Of a stretch of DNA of 39,023 nt, positions 6,938 through 15,666 are shown in pieces. Origin of the DNA: Rubrivivax sp. Lineage in GTDB: Bacteria > Pseudomonadota > Gammaproteobacteria > Burkholderiales > Burkholderiaceae_C. The stretch is from the NCBI GenBank assembly GCA_021300575.1, contig JAJTDM010000050.1, positions 1-39,023 of the forward strand, read 5' to 3'. The notes beneath the pieces were generated by a model. That model ran no database searches and had not been told where the DNA came from. It worked only from the letters and a program-made list of their open reading frames with translations. Within the stretch, counting starts at the first letter, position 1. Each line of letters begins with the position of its first letter. Position numbers and translations under genes: made by a program.

Positions 6938-8261
6938 GACCACCCCTGTGTCCACCAGGGCCTCACTGGCCAGCTGGCTGAGCCTGGCGGTACTGCTGAT
7001 TTCGACCCTCTACACCTACGCCGACCGGCAGATCTTCGCGCTGCAGGCCGAACCGCTGCGCAAGGCTCTGGAACTGAGCGATCTGCAGTTCGGAATGCTG
7101 CAGGGCCTGGGCCACGCGATCTTCGCGGCCATCGTCGGCTACCCCGTCGCCTGGCTGTCGGACCGCTTTGATCGTCGTGTGGTTCTGGCCGGCTGCCTGG
7201 CCCTGTGGAGCGCCACGGTCATGGCCAGCGGCTTTGCGGGCAGCTTCACCCAGCTTTTCCTGGCCACCTCACTGGTGGGCGCTGCCGAGGCGGGGATGTT
7301 GCCCATCGTCTATGCCCTGGTGCCCGAGTTGTTCTCAGGCAAGCAGCGGCAGTACGCCAACTCCGCGCTGGTGGTCGCAGGTCGGCTGCTGGTCGGGCTG
7401 GTCATTGCGGCCTGCGGCTGGCTCATCTTCGCCATCGACCAGTGGCGACCCTCTCTGCCGGAGCCTTTGCGAAGCCTGGAAACATGGCGTGTCGCTTTCC
7501 TGCTGATGGGTGCCACGGGGCTGATCTTTGTTCCGGCCGTATTGATGGTCAGGACAGGCTCGAATCGTCCCTCGGTCGCACGAGCGGCTGATGTCGCGAC
7601 GGATGCTTCGGTCTGGCCGTTCTTGCGCGGGCAGGCTGCTACCTTCGCAAGCTTCATGATCAGTGTGGGGCTGCTGGTGTTCGGCTTCAGTGCGACCGGT
7701 GCGTTCATCCCGGTCATCGCGACGCGGCAGATGGGCATGACGCCCATCGAGCTGGGCAATGCGATGGGCCTGGCCACTTTCACGGCAGCAGTGGTGGGGC
7801 TGGCTGTAGCGAACGCCGGTCTCGGCCCTCTGTCCAAACGCTACGGGACCCTGCTGCCGGTCCGGGTCTTGACCATCTCGGCACTGGGAAGCGGGCTCTT
7901 TGCCGCCGCACTGCCGCTGGCTCGAAATCCCGTCGAGCTCTTCGTCATCATGGGCCTGCACCAATGCTTGTTGATGGCAGGCACCATGCTCTTCCCCACC
8001 GCTCTGCAGGAAATGACCCCCGCCCCGATGCGGGCCCGGCTGATCGCCTTGGTGATCATGTTCAACATCATCCTGGCGTCTTTGAGCCCCGTCGTGGTGG
8101 GAGCCCTGTCCGATGCGCTCAAACCAAGACCGGAGGGTCTGATGCTCGCCATGTCATGCACCGCTGCAACAGCGCTCCTCCTGGCAGCCATCAGCATGTG
8201 GCTGTGCGGCCGCCAATACGTGTGCACTGTGAAGGCTGCACGTGCCGCAGAGCTTGCTTGA
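6921..8261 (+). CDS. MFS transporter
   Basis: This 446-residue major facilitator superfamily transporter has about 12 hydrophobic segments and sits in the inner membrane. It has the early YADRQIFALQ after helix 1 and the loop 2-3 signature YPVAWLSDRFDRRVVL, as in spinster-like and other MFS_1 carriers. ATG 6921 is chosen because GGAGAG lies 5 bases before it; GTG 6915 would overlap that site. As the last gene after dgcN, dgcA and the esterase, it is probably the inner-membrane uptake (or efflux) step for the compound handled by this locus. The protein looks intact, unlike the receptor and regulator of the same locus. The substrate cannot be read from sequence. Confidence 0.85.
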   Translation: MTTSIETTPVSTRASLASWLSLAVLLISTLYTYADRQIFALQAEPLRKALELSDLQFGMLQGLGHAIFAAIVGYPVAWLSDRFDRRVVLAGCLALWSATVMASGFAGSFTQLFLATSLVGAAEAGMLPIVYALVPELFSGKQRQYANSALVVAGRLLVGLVIAACGWLIFAIDQWRPSLPEPLRSLETWRVAFLLMGATGLIFVPAVLMVRTGSNRPSVARAADVATDASVWPFLRGQAATFASFMISVGLLVFGFSATGAFIPVIATRQMGMTPIELGNAMGLATFTAAVVGLAVANAGLGPLSKRYGTLLPVRVLTISALGSGLFAAALPLARNPVELFVIMGLHQCLLMAGTMLFPTALQEMTPAPMRARLIALVIMFNIILASLSPVVVGALSDALKPRPEGLMLAMSCTAATALLLAAISMWLCGRQYVCTVKAARAAELA

Positions 8262-8282
8262 GGCAGCCCGGCGTTTTCTTGA

Positions 8283-11027
8283 TCAGGGCTGCTTGAAGTC
8301 CCCCGCCCAGGCCCAGACGATGCGCGCGGGGTCCAGGTGGCGTCGCAGCGCTGCGTTGACCTGCTCCACCGTGACGGCCGCGATCTGGTCATCGAGCCGG
8401 CGTGCCTGGGCAAAACTGCGGCCATGCTCCAGATTGAACTGCCAGCCACCCGCCACCACCGGGTCTTGCGCGCGGGAAAGCCGGCGCTGGTTCAACAAGG
8501 CCTGCTGGGCCTGGGCGAGTTCTTGCGCGCTGACACCTTCGCGCAGCACGCGGGCGATCTCCTCCTTCACGGCGGCCTCCACCTTTGGCTGGTTCTCGGG
8601 CGCGAAGATGGCCGTGGCGGTCCAGGTGGAGTTACGGTCCACCGGGTTCCAGCCGATGAAGGAACGCACGTCGTAGCTCAGGCCCTCCCGTTCGCGCACC
8701 CGCGCCCACAAGCGCGAGGCGGGGTTGCCTCCCAGGATGAAATTGCCCACGAGCACGGCCGGGTGGTCGGTGTCCAGGTCGTTCAAGGGCAGCGCAAGCT
8801 GCGCCTGCAGGTTGGCGCGCTGCTTATCGGGCGTGCGCAGCACAAAGCGTTCAGGCTTGACGACGTTCAGCGGCTGCGGCGCGCGCACGTAGCGCGCGGC
8901 GCCTGCTGCAGGCTGCTTCCAATCACCCATCGCGGTGGCCAGGGCCTCGCGCAGCGCAGCAGCGTCAAAGTCCCCCACAACGCTGAACTGGCCTTGCGCC
9001 GCACTGAGGAAGCGGCTGTGGAAGTCGCGCAACTGCACCACCGTGACGGCCTTGAGGTCCTGCTCCCGTTCATCAAAGCTGGGCGCGTGGCGCAGGTCGC
9101 CGCGCGGGTACGGGTTGCCGTGGCGGGCCAGCACATCGGCCACCACGGCGCCGGGCTCCTTGCGGCCCTGCTCCAGCCCGGAGAGCGCCTGGCGCCGCAC
9201 TTCCTCCAGCGCCTCGGCCGGGAAGGACGGCTCGCGCAGCAGGCGCCCCACCAGCTTGACCACTTCCGGCAGGTGCTGGCGCACGGTAGTGATGTTGACC
9301 GACCAGCCCTGGTCGGACGCACCCACCGCCACCTGCGCGCGCAGCGCATCCAGTCGGTCACGGATCTGCTGGCGTGTGAGGCCGGCGCCGCCCTTGTCCA
9401 CGAGCGAGGCGCCCAGCGCCGAGACAGTGGACAACCCCTGCAGGGTCTGCACGTCGCCGAAGCGAAGCGCCAGCCGGGCGTGGACCACGCCGCCACGCGC
9501 GCCCTTGGACAGCAGCGCCACCTTCAAACCGGACGGCAGCGTCGAAAGCTGGGTGCGCGCGTCCAGGTTCTCAGGCGTGGGGTCAAAGCTCTCCACCTGC
9601 GCAGCAGCCGCGTCGCCGCGGAAGTCCTTCAAGGCGGCAGCCAGGTCCACACGGGCTGGCGCGGGAGCGCGGTCGGTCTGCGTCACCGGCAGGTAAGTCG
9701 CAACCGTCCGGTTGTCGCGCTTGAGGTACTGGGAGGCCACACGGTTCATGTCCTCCACCGTCACGGCACGCACGTGATTACGGTCCAGGAAGAACAGGCG
9801 CCAGTCCCCGCGCGAGATGGCGTCCGACAGCGCGACACCCACCCGCTCCGGGTCGGTGAAGCCCAGCTCCCAGGCATTGAGCCACTGCTTGCGTACGCGC
9901 TCGAGTTCCTCTGCGCTCACCGGCTCGGTGGCCAGGGCGTCGATGGCGGCCAGCAGTTCGGCGCGGGCCTGGTCCACATCCTGCCCGGGCGACAGTTGCG
10001 CGCCCAGGAACAGGGGACCGGGCTCGGCCAGGCCCCAGGCGAAGCCGAAGGTGGCCGCTGCAAGCTGCCTTTCGGTCAGCCGCTTGTGCAGGCGCCCCGC
10101 CGGCGCCGTGCCCATCACCTGGCTCAACAGCGACAAGGCGGCAAAGTCCCGGCTGGCGCCGGCGGGCACATGAAATCCCGCCAGCAGCAGGGGCGTGCCA
10201 CCGACGCGCCTGACGGTGACCGCGGTCTCGCCGTCTTGCGCCGGATCGATGGTGTAGGTGGGTTGCAGCGCACGGGAAGGCTTGGGAATGGGCCCGAAGG
10301 ACTCGGCCACCCATTGCAGCACCTTGGCGGCGTCGAACTTGCCGGCCACCGTCAAGGTGGCGTTGTCGGGCTGGTAATGCTGGCGGTAGAAGGCCTGCAG
10401 GCGCGCAATGTCCACGTTCTCCACGTCGCTGCGCGCGCCGATGGTGCTCTTGCCGTAGTTGTGCCACTGGTACATCGAGGCCATGGCCTTTTGCAGCAGC
10501 ACGCGAAACGGGTTGTTCTCGCCCGACTCCATCTCGTTGCGCACCACCGTCATCTCGGTGTCCAGGTCAGCCTTGGCAATGAAGCTGTTGACCATGGCAT
10601 CGGCTTGCCATGACAGGTACCAGCGCAGCTGCTCGTCATTGGCGGCGAAGCTGGCGAAGTAGTTGGTACGGTCGAACCAGGTGGTGCCGTTGGCGCGCAT
10701 GCCCCGCTTGCTGATCTCCCCGAGCACGTTGCGCGTGGTGGGCGTGCCCTTGAAGATCAGGTGCTCCAGCAAATGCGCCATGCCGGTTTCGCCATAGTTC
10801 TCATGGCGCGAACCCACCCGGTAGGTGACGTTGACCGTGGTGCTGGGCTTGGCATCGTCAGGCACCAGCAGCACCTGCAGGCCGTTGGGCAGGCGGTATT
10901 CGGTGATGCCCTCCACGGCCACCACCTGGCTCACGCCAGCGGGCAAGGCCGTCGACTGCGCGCCCGCCAGGTGGGGGGTCCACAGGACGACCAGTGAGAA
11001 AAGGGTCAGCACCCATCGTCTCAACAT
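8283..11027 (-). CDS. M16 family zinc metallopeptidase, two-domain, periplasmic
   Basis: This is a 914-residue insulinase-family peptidase. ATG 11027 is preferred to 11042 because GGAG lies 9 bases before it and it gives a standard signal peptide (residues 1-24, ending AGAQS). The inverted zinc motif HLLEH lies at 85-89, with the third ligand expected in the downstream TVVRNEME stretch. The second half is a degenerate M16 domain (M16_C), beginning near LSTLPSGLKVALL, without HxxEH, as is normal for fused two-domain members. It stands alone: convergent with the MFS gene and separated by 54 bp from the Crp/Fnr gene on the same strand. It probably degrades peptides in the periplasm; the specific role is unknown. 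Confidence 0.9.
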   Translation of the reverse strand: MLRRWVLTLFSLVVLWTPHLAGAQSTALPAGVSQVVAVEGITEYRLPNGLQVLLVPDDAKPSTTVNVTYRVGSRHENYGETGMAHLLEHLIFKGTPTTRNVLGEISKRGMRANGTTWFDRTNYFASFAANDEQLRWYLSWQADAMVNSFIAKADLDTEMTVVRNEMESGENNPFRVLLQKAMASMYQWHNYGKSTIGARSDVENVDIARLQAFYRQHYQPDNATLTVAGKFDAAKVLQWVAESFGPIPKPSRALQPTYTIDPAQDGETAVTVRRVGGTPLLLAGFHVPAGASRDFAALSLLSQVMGTAPAGRLHKRLTERQLAAATFGFAWGLAEPGPLFLGAQLSPGQDVDQARAELLAAIDALATEPVSAEELERVRKQWLNAWELGFTDPERVGVALSDAISRGDWRLFFLDRNHVRAVTVEDMNRVASQYLKRDNRTVATYLPVTQTDRAPAPARVDLAAALKDFRGDAAAAQVESFDPTPENLDARTQLSTLPSGLKVALLSKGARGGVVHARLALRFGDVQTLQGLSTVSALGASLVDKGGAGLTRQQIRDRLDALRAQVAVGASDQGWSVNITTVRQHLPEVVKLVGRLLREPSFPAEALEEVRRQALSGLEQGRKEPGAVVADVLARHGNPYPRGDLRHAPSFDEREQDLKAVTVVQLRDFHSRFLSAAQGQFSVVGDFDAAALREALATAMGDWKQPAAGAARYVRAPQPLNVVKPERFVLRTPDKQRANLQAQLALPLNDLDTDHPAVLVGNFILGGNPASRLWARVREREGLSYDVRSFIGWNPVDRNSTWTATAIFAPENQPKVEAAVKEEIARVLREGVSAQELAQAQQALLNQRRLSRAQDPVVAGGWQFNLEHGRSFAQARRLDDQIAAVTVEQVNAALRRHLDPARIVWAWAGDFKQP

Positions 11028-11096
11028 CAGGGTGTACTCCATACAGCAAGGGTCTGCGCGAGGTGGCGCAGTGTAGAAGTGAGCAGCATCACACGC

Positions 11097-11804
11097 TCAG
11101 CGAACGCTGAAGGTCCGCAGCGCGGCCAAGTCTCGCACCCGAACGCCACCGTACTCGATACCGATCAGGCCCTGCCCGGCCAGGGTATTCAAGGCCTGGT
11201 TCACGCGCTGGCGTGACAGCCCCACCAGGTAGCCCAGTTCCTGCTGCGTGATGCGCAGAAGCCCGCCCACGCCGGGATAGAGGACAGGGTTGAAGAGCTG
11301 CACCAGGCTGCCGGCCACCCGGCTGTCGGGGTCGTCCTGGCGGTCGATCTCGCGCGCGGCGATGAAGTGGCCCAGGCGCTCGTTGAGCTGGTTCATCAGG
11401 TAACGGTTGAAGGGAATGCTGCGGTCAAGCAGGGCGTGGAAGTCCTCAATGGGCAGGCCCGCCACCGTGCTTCGGCGCAGCGCCTCGATGTTATAGCGGT
11501 AGGGCTCGCGCTTGATCAGCGTGCCCTCGCCAAACCAGGCACCGGGCGGCACGCCCATGTAGGTGATGGTGCCGCCCGATGGGGTGTCGTTGCTCATCTT
11601 GAGCAGGCCGTCCACCACGCCGAACCAGAAGGTCGGCGGGCGGCCGAAGCGGCAGATGCGCTCACCGGTCTGCGCCGGGGCGATCCGCAGGGCGGTCTGC
11701 GCGCGCTGCAGGTCTGCCCCTTCCAGCACACGAAGCCAGGGAATGCCCTCCAGCTCGGCGCGGGTGGCGGGACGGGCGCGTTCCAACACGCTGCGATTGA
11801 TCAC
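11097..11804 (-). CDS. Crp/Fnr family transcriptional regulator
   Basis: This 235-residue regulator has an N-terminal cyclic-nucleotide-binding-like beta-roll (about 20-135, with FWFGVVDGLLKMS and PPGAWFGEGTLI) and a C-terminal winged helix-turn-helix (RITQQELGYLVGLSRQRVNQ). No cysteine cluster of the Fnr iron-sulfur type is seen, so it is closer to effector-sensing members. GTG 11804 is preferred because GAGG lies 8 bases upstream; TTG 11810 is the alternative. It is divergent from the acyl-CoA synthetase/ABC transporter operon, and the palindrome at 11833-11852 lies 28 bp upstream of its start. It likely controls itself and that operon; this is inferred from layout. Confidence 0.88.
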   Translation of the reverse strand: MINRSVLERARPATRAELEGIPWLRVLEGADLQRAQTALRIAPAQTGERICRFGRPPTFWFGVVDGLLKMSNDTPSGGTITYMGVPPGAWFGEGTLIKREPYRYNIEALRRSTVAGLPIEDFHALLDRSIPFNRYLMNQLNERLGHFIAAREIDRQDDPDSRVAGSLVQLFNPVLYPGVGGLLRITQQELGYLVGLSRQRVNQALNTLAGQGLIGIEYGGVRVRDLAALRTFSVR

Positions 11805-11832
11805 GGTCAAAACCTCTGGTAAGTCCCATAAG

Positions 11833-11852
11833 TGACAACCCTAGGATTGTCA
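11833..11852. promoter_or_regulatory. 20-bp near-palindrome between Crp/Fnr gene and ABC/ligase operon
   Basis: TGACAACCCTAGGATTGTCA is symmetric at 9 of 10 base pairs. It lies in the 174-bp divergent region between the Crp/Fnr regulator and the acyl-CoA synthetase. Its size and two-fold symmetry suit a Crp/Fnr-type dimer, although the arms differ from the Escherichia coli Crp and Fnr consensus sequences. A second, shorter palindrome, TTGACGTCAA, lies at 11866-11875. Confidence 0.55.
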
Positions 11853-11978
11853 TCGCGAGGACAGATTGACGTCAAACACCCCCCTACCATGAACATTGAA
11901 AAAACGCAGAGTGGCGGTCCGGTGCCTTGACGGTGGCAGCCGAGCTCAACGCGTCAGACCCCTACCCGGAGACTGCTC

Positions 11979-13925
11979 TTGGACACCACCTTTCCCCGCC
12001 TGATGCTGGAGCACGCGAGAACGCGGCCGGATGCACCGGCGCTGCGCGAGAAGGCTTACGGAATCTGGCAGACCACAGACTGGAAGGCGCTGGCAGAGGA
12101 AGTGCAGGCCCTGGCCTGCGGACTGGCAGAGGCCGGGTTCGCGCGGGGGCAGCACATCGTCATCGTGGGTGACAACCGGCCGCGCCTGTACGCCTGCATG
12201 CTGGCGGCGCAGTCGCTGGGCGGCATCCCGGTGCCGCTGTACCAGGACGCGGTTGGCGCCGAAATGGTCTTCCCGATCAACAACGCCGAGGTGGCATTCG
12301 CGGTGGCAGAGGACCAGGAGCAGGTCGACAAGCTGATCGAGATCCGTGAGAAGTGCCCGCAGCTCGCCCGCATCTGGTATGACAACCCACGGGGCCTGCG
12401 CAACTACCGCGAAGCCGGGCTGGACTCGCTGGATGTGCTGATCGAGCAGGGCCGGGCCCGCGCAGAGCGCGAGCCGGGCTTCTACGATGCCGCCGTGGCC
12501 GAGGTGCAGCCCGGTGACGTGGCCGCGATGTTTTTCACCTCCGGCACCACCGGCAACCCCAAGGGCGTGGTGCACACCCACCAAACCCTACTGGACCGTG
12601 CCCGCGCCGGTGCCGACTTCGACAAGCTCCGCGCCCAGGAGGAAGTGCTCGCCTACCTGCCGCCGGCCTGGATCGGCCAGAACATCTTCAGCTACGCCCA
12701 GTGGCTGGCCTGCGGCTACGTCGTCAACTGCCCAGAATCGGCGGCCACGGTCACCATCGACATGAAGGAGATCGGGCCCACCTACTACTTCGCCCCGCCG
12801 CGGGTGTTCGAGGGCCTGCTGACCAGCGTCACCATCCGCATGGAAGACGCCGGTGCGGTCAAGAAATGGCTCTACAAGAACTTCATGGCCGTGGCGCGCC
12901 GGGTCGGCCCCGATCGACTCGACGGCAAGCCGGTGTCCTTCGTGGACAACCTGTTGTGGAAGCTGGGGAACCTGTTCGTCTATGGGCCGCTGCGCAACAC
13001 GCTGGGCCTCTCACGGGTGCGGGTGGCCTACACGGCCGGCGAGGCCATCGGGCCGGACTTGTTCACCTTCTTCCGTTCCATCGGCATCAACTTGAAGCAG
13101 CTCTACGGCTCCACCGAGACGGCCGTGTTCGTCTGCCTGCAGCCCGACCACGAGGCCCGTGCCGACACCGTAGGCGTACCCATTGCCGGCGTGGAGATCA
13201 AGTTGGCCGACAACGGCGAGATCCTGGTCAAGAGCGCCGGCCTGCTCAAGGGCTACTACAAGAACCCCGAGGCCACGGCCGAAGTGCTCACGCCCGACGG
13301 CTGGTACCACACGGGCGATGCCGGCTTCCTGGATGCGCACGGGCACTTGAAGATCATCGATCGCGCCAAGGACGTGGGCCGCATCATGGGCGGCGCCAAC
13401 GACGGGGCCATGTTTGCGCCCAAGTACGTGGAGAACAAGCTCAAGTTCTTCCCGCACATCAAGGAAGCGGTGGCCTTCGGCGACCGGCGCGAGAAGGTCT
13501 GTGCCTTCATCAACATCGACTTCGAGGCCGTGGGCAACTGGGCCGAGCGGCGCAACCTGCCCTACGCCGGCTACACCGACCTGGCGTGCAAGCCCGAGGT
13601 GCTGGGACTGATCCGCGAGTGCGTGGAGAGAGTCAATGCCGACCTCGCGCAGGATGACAAGCTGGCCGGCAGCCAGATCAGCCGCTTCCTCGTGCTGCAC
13701 AAGGAACTGGACGCCGATGACGGCGAACTCACGCGTACACGGAAGGTGCGCCGCGGCTACATCGGCGACAAGTACCAGGTGCTGGTGGACGCGCTGTACG
13801 GCGGCAAGTCCGAGCAGTTCATCGAGACGGCCGTGAAGTTCGAGGACGGCCGCTCCGGCCGCGTCAGCGCCACGCTGAAGATCATCGACGCCAAGACCTT
13901 CGGCAGCGTCAGGAAGGCGGCCTGA
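11979..13925 (+). CDS. AMP-forming long-chain-type acyl-CoA synthetase
   Basis: This 648-residue AMP-binding ligase activates a carboxylic acid to its CoA thioester through an acyl-adenylate. The ATP-binding signature FTSGTTGNPKGVVHTH begins near residue 186. Later come YGSTET, the YHTGDAGFLDAHGHLKIIDR block and a lysine-rich C-terminal part. Length and motifs fit the long-chain/FadD15-like branch. The start is TTG 11979, supported by GGAG seven bases before it. It is the first gene of an operon with livGHM, a binding protein, livF and a PaaK-like ligase, so its substrate is probably the acid imported by that transporter rather than a general fatty acid. It is soluble or membrane-peripheral; the specific acid is unknown. 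Confidence 0.88.
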   Translation: MDTTFPRLMLEHARTRPDAPALREKAYGIWQTTDWKALAEEVQALACGLAEAGFARGQHIVIVGDNRPRLYACMLAAQSLGGIPVPLYQDAVGAEMVFPINNAEVAFAVAEDQEQVDKLIEIREKCPQLARIWYDNPRGLRNYREAGLDSLDVLIEQGRARAEREPGFYDAAVAEVQPGDVAAMFFTSGTTGNPKGVVHTHQTLLDRARAGADFDKLRAQEEVLAYLPPAWIGQNIFSYAQWLACGYVVNCPESAATVTIDMKEIGPTYYFAPPRVFEGLLTSVTIRMEDAGAVKKWLYKNFMAVARRVGPDRLDGKPVSFVDNLLWKLGNLFVYGPLRNTLGLSRVRVAYTAGEAIGPDLFTFFRSIGINLKQLYGSTETAVFVCLQPDHEARADTVGVPIAGVEIKLADNGEILVKSAGLLKGYYKNPEATAEVLTPDGWYHTGDAGFLDAHGHLKIIDRAKDVGRIMGGANDGAMFAPKYVENKLKFFPHIKEAVAFGDRREKVCAFINIDFEAVGNWAERRNLPYAGYTDLACKPEVLGLIRECVERVNADLAQDDKLAGSQISRFLVLHKELDADDGELTRTRKVRRGYIGDKYQVLVDALYGGKSEQFIETAVKFEDGRSGRVSATLKIIDAKTFGSVRKAA

Positions 13926-13927
13926 GC

Positions 13928-14713
13928 ATGAACGGCAAGCAAATCGGGGACGTGATCCTTGACGTCAAGAACATCTCGCTGGCCTTCGGCGGCGTGAAGG
14001 CGCTGACCGACATCAGCTTTGACGTGCGTGAGCACGAGGTACGCGCCATCATCGGCCCCAACGGTGCGGGCAAGAGTTCCATGCTCAACTGCATCAACGG
14101 CGTGTACACCCCGCAGCAGGGCACCATCAACTTCCGCGGCAAGACCTTCGACCACATGAACAGCCGCGAGGTGGCCGAGATGGGCATCGCGCGCACCTTC
14201 CAGAATCTAGCGCTGTTCAAGGGCATGAATGTGATTGACAACATCATGTCCGGCCGTAACCTGAAGATGAAAACCAACATCTTCCAGCAGGCCTTCCGGT
14301 TCGGCGCGGCCGAGCGCGAGGAGGTGGAACACCGCGCCTTCGTCGAGCACATCATCGACTTCCTGGAAATCCAGCCTTACCGTAAGACGCCGGTGGGGCG
14401 CCTGCCCTACGGCCTGCAAAAGCGCGTGGACCTGGGCCGGGCCTTGGCCATGGAGCCACAGGTGCTGCTGCTGGACGAACCCATGGCGGGCATGAACGTC
14501 GAGGAAAAGCAGGACATGTGCCGCTTCGTGCTCGACGTCAACGACGAGTTCGGCACCACCATCGTGCTGATCGAGCACGACATGGGCGTGGTGATGGACA
14601 TCTCCGACCGCGTGGTCGTGCTCGACTACGGCAAGAAGATCGGCGACGGCACGCCCGAGGACGTTCGCGCCAACCCCGATGTCATCAACGCCTACCTGGG
14701 CACCTCGCACTGA
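13928..14713 (+). CDS. livG: Branched-chain amino-acid-type ABC transporter ATPase LivG
   Basis: This 261-residue cytoplasmic ATPase subunit belongs to a HAAT-family importer. Walker A is GPNGAGKS at 43-50, the signature region reads LPYGLQKRVDLGRAL, and Walker B is VLLLDEPMAGM, followed by the H-loop IEHDMGVVM. The sequence around the signature and the C-terminal NPDVINAYLG are typical of LivG. It starts 2 bp after the acyl-CoA synthetase stop, so the two are co-translated. Transporters of this family import branched-chain amino acids but also aromatic acids, amides and urea. The two acid:CoA ligases in this operon favour an organic acid. Confidence 0.92.
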   Translation: MNGKQIGDVILDVKNISLAFGGVKALTDISFDVREHEVRAIIGPNGAGKSSMLNCINGVYTPQQGTINFRGKTFDHMNSREVAEMGIARTFQNLALFKGMNVIDNIMSGRNLKMKTNIFQQAFRFGAAEREEVEHRAFVEHIIDFLEIQPYRKTPVGRLPYGLQKRVDLGRALAMEPQVLLLDEPMAGMNVEEKQDMCRFVLDVNDEFGTTIVLIEHDMGVVMDISDRVVVLDYGKKIGDGTPEDVRANPDVINAYLGTSH

Positions 14714-14727
14714 AGGGGCGGCAGACC

Positions 14728-15654
14728 ATGGGTTTCTTCCTCGAAACGCTGATCGGCGGGCTGATGACTGGGATGCTGTACTCCCTGGTCGCACTCGGCT
14801 TCGTGCTGATCTTCAAGGCCAGCGGCGTCTTCAACTTCGCCCAGGGCGCGATGGTGCTGTTCGCCGCGCTGGCCATGGCGCGCTTCTCGGAATGGGCGCC
14901 GGAGCTCCTGGGCACCGGCAAGGTGCTGAGCAATGTGCTCGCCTTCGTGGGTGCGGCCCTGCTCATGGTGGTGGTGGCCTGGCTGGTCGAGCGTCTGGTG
15001 CTGGGCAAGCTCGTCAACCAGGAGGGCATCACCCTGTTGATGGCCACGCTGGGCATCACCTACTTCCTGGACGGCTTCGGCCAAACGCTGTTCGGCAGCG
15101 ACATCTACAAGATCGACATCGGCCTGCCCAAGGACCCGATGTTCCTGCTGGAGGGCATGTTCCAGGGCGGCATCCTCGTCAACAAGGAAGACCTCTACGC
15201 CGCGGCGATGGCGGCGTCTCTGGTCATTCTGCTGAGCCTGTTCTTCCGGTACACGGCCACGGGCCGCGCGCTGCGCGCGGTGGCTGACGACCACCAGGCC
15301 GCGCAGTCCATCGGCATTCCGCTCAAGCGCATATGGGTCATCGTGTGGTCGGTGGCGGGCTTCACGGCCCTGGTGGCCGGCATCATCTGGGGCAGCAAGC
15401 TGGGGGTGCAGTTCTCGCTGTCTCTCGTGGCACTGAAGGCCCTGCCGGTGGTGATCCTCGGCGGCCTGACCAGCGTGCCCGGCGCCATCATCGGCGGCCT
15501 CATCATCGGGGTGGGCGAGAAGCTCTCCGAGGTCTACATCGGCTCGAAGATCGGCGGCGGCATCGAGATCTGGTTCGGCTACGTGCTCGTGCTCTTCGTC
15601 CTGCTCGTGCGGCCCCAAGGGTTGTTCGGGGAGAAGATCATCGATCGCGTGTAA
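14728..15654 (+). CDS. livH: ABC transporter permease LivH
   Basis: This 308-residue inner-membrane permease begins MGFFLETLIGGLMTGMLYSL and continues with FKASGVFNFAQGAMV, the characteristic LivH opening. About eight hydrophobic segments follow, and the EAA-like loop region IGIPLKRIWVIVWSVAGF is present. The start is fixed by the conserved N-terminus: ATG 14728, 14 bp after livG. A longer open frame upstream overlaps livG and is rejected. It pairs with LivM to form the transmembrane channel. Confidence 0.92.
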   Translation: MGFFLETLIGGLMTGMLYSLVALGFVLIFKASGVFNFAQGAMVLFAALAMARFSEWAPELLGTGKVLSNVLAFVGAALLMVVVAWLVERLVLGKLVNQEGITLLMATLGITYFLDGFGQTLFGSDIYKIDIGLPKDPMFLLEGMFQGGILVNKEDLYAAAMAASLVILLSLFFRYTATGRALRAVADDHQAAQSIGIPLKRIWVIVWSVAGFTALVAGIIWGSKLGVQFSLSLVALKALPVVILGGLTSVPGAIIGGLIIGVGEKLSEVYIGSKIGGGIEIWFGYVLVLFVLLVRPQGLFGEKIIDRV

Positions 15655-15666
15655 CGGAAACATCTC

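Noticed and set aside
74..8261. Microcystin-degradation (mlr) cluster
   Set aside because: A beta-lactamase-fold hydrolase and an MFS carrier recall MlrB and MlrD, and microcystin contains D-Glu. However, no MlrA-type CAAX protease or MlrC-type metallopeptidase is present, and the hydrolase is shorter than MlrB.
8263..8292. Inverted repeat GCAGCCC / GGGCTGC between the MFS and M16 genes as a bidirectional terminator
   Set aside because: The loop is 16 bases, there is no T-run on either strand, and the repeat overlaps the end of the M16 coding sequence.
8337..10613. A 758-codon open frame on the plus strand opposite the M16 peptidase
   Set aside because: It is antisense to a gene with clear catalytic motifs and is rich in His, Arg, Gln and Gly, typical of shadow frames in high-GC DNA. 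Similar long antisense frames opposite livH/livM, the PaaK-like ligase, tyrS and htpG were rejected for the same reason.
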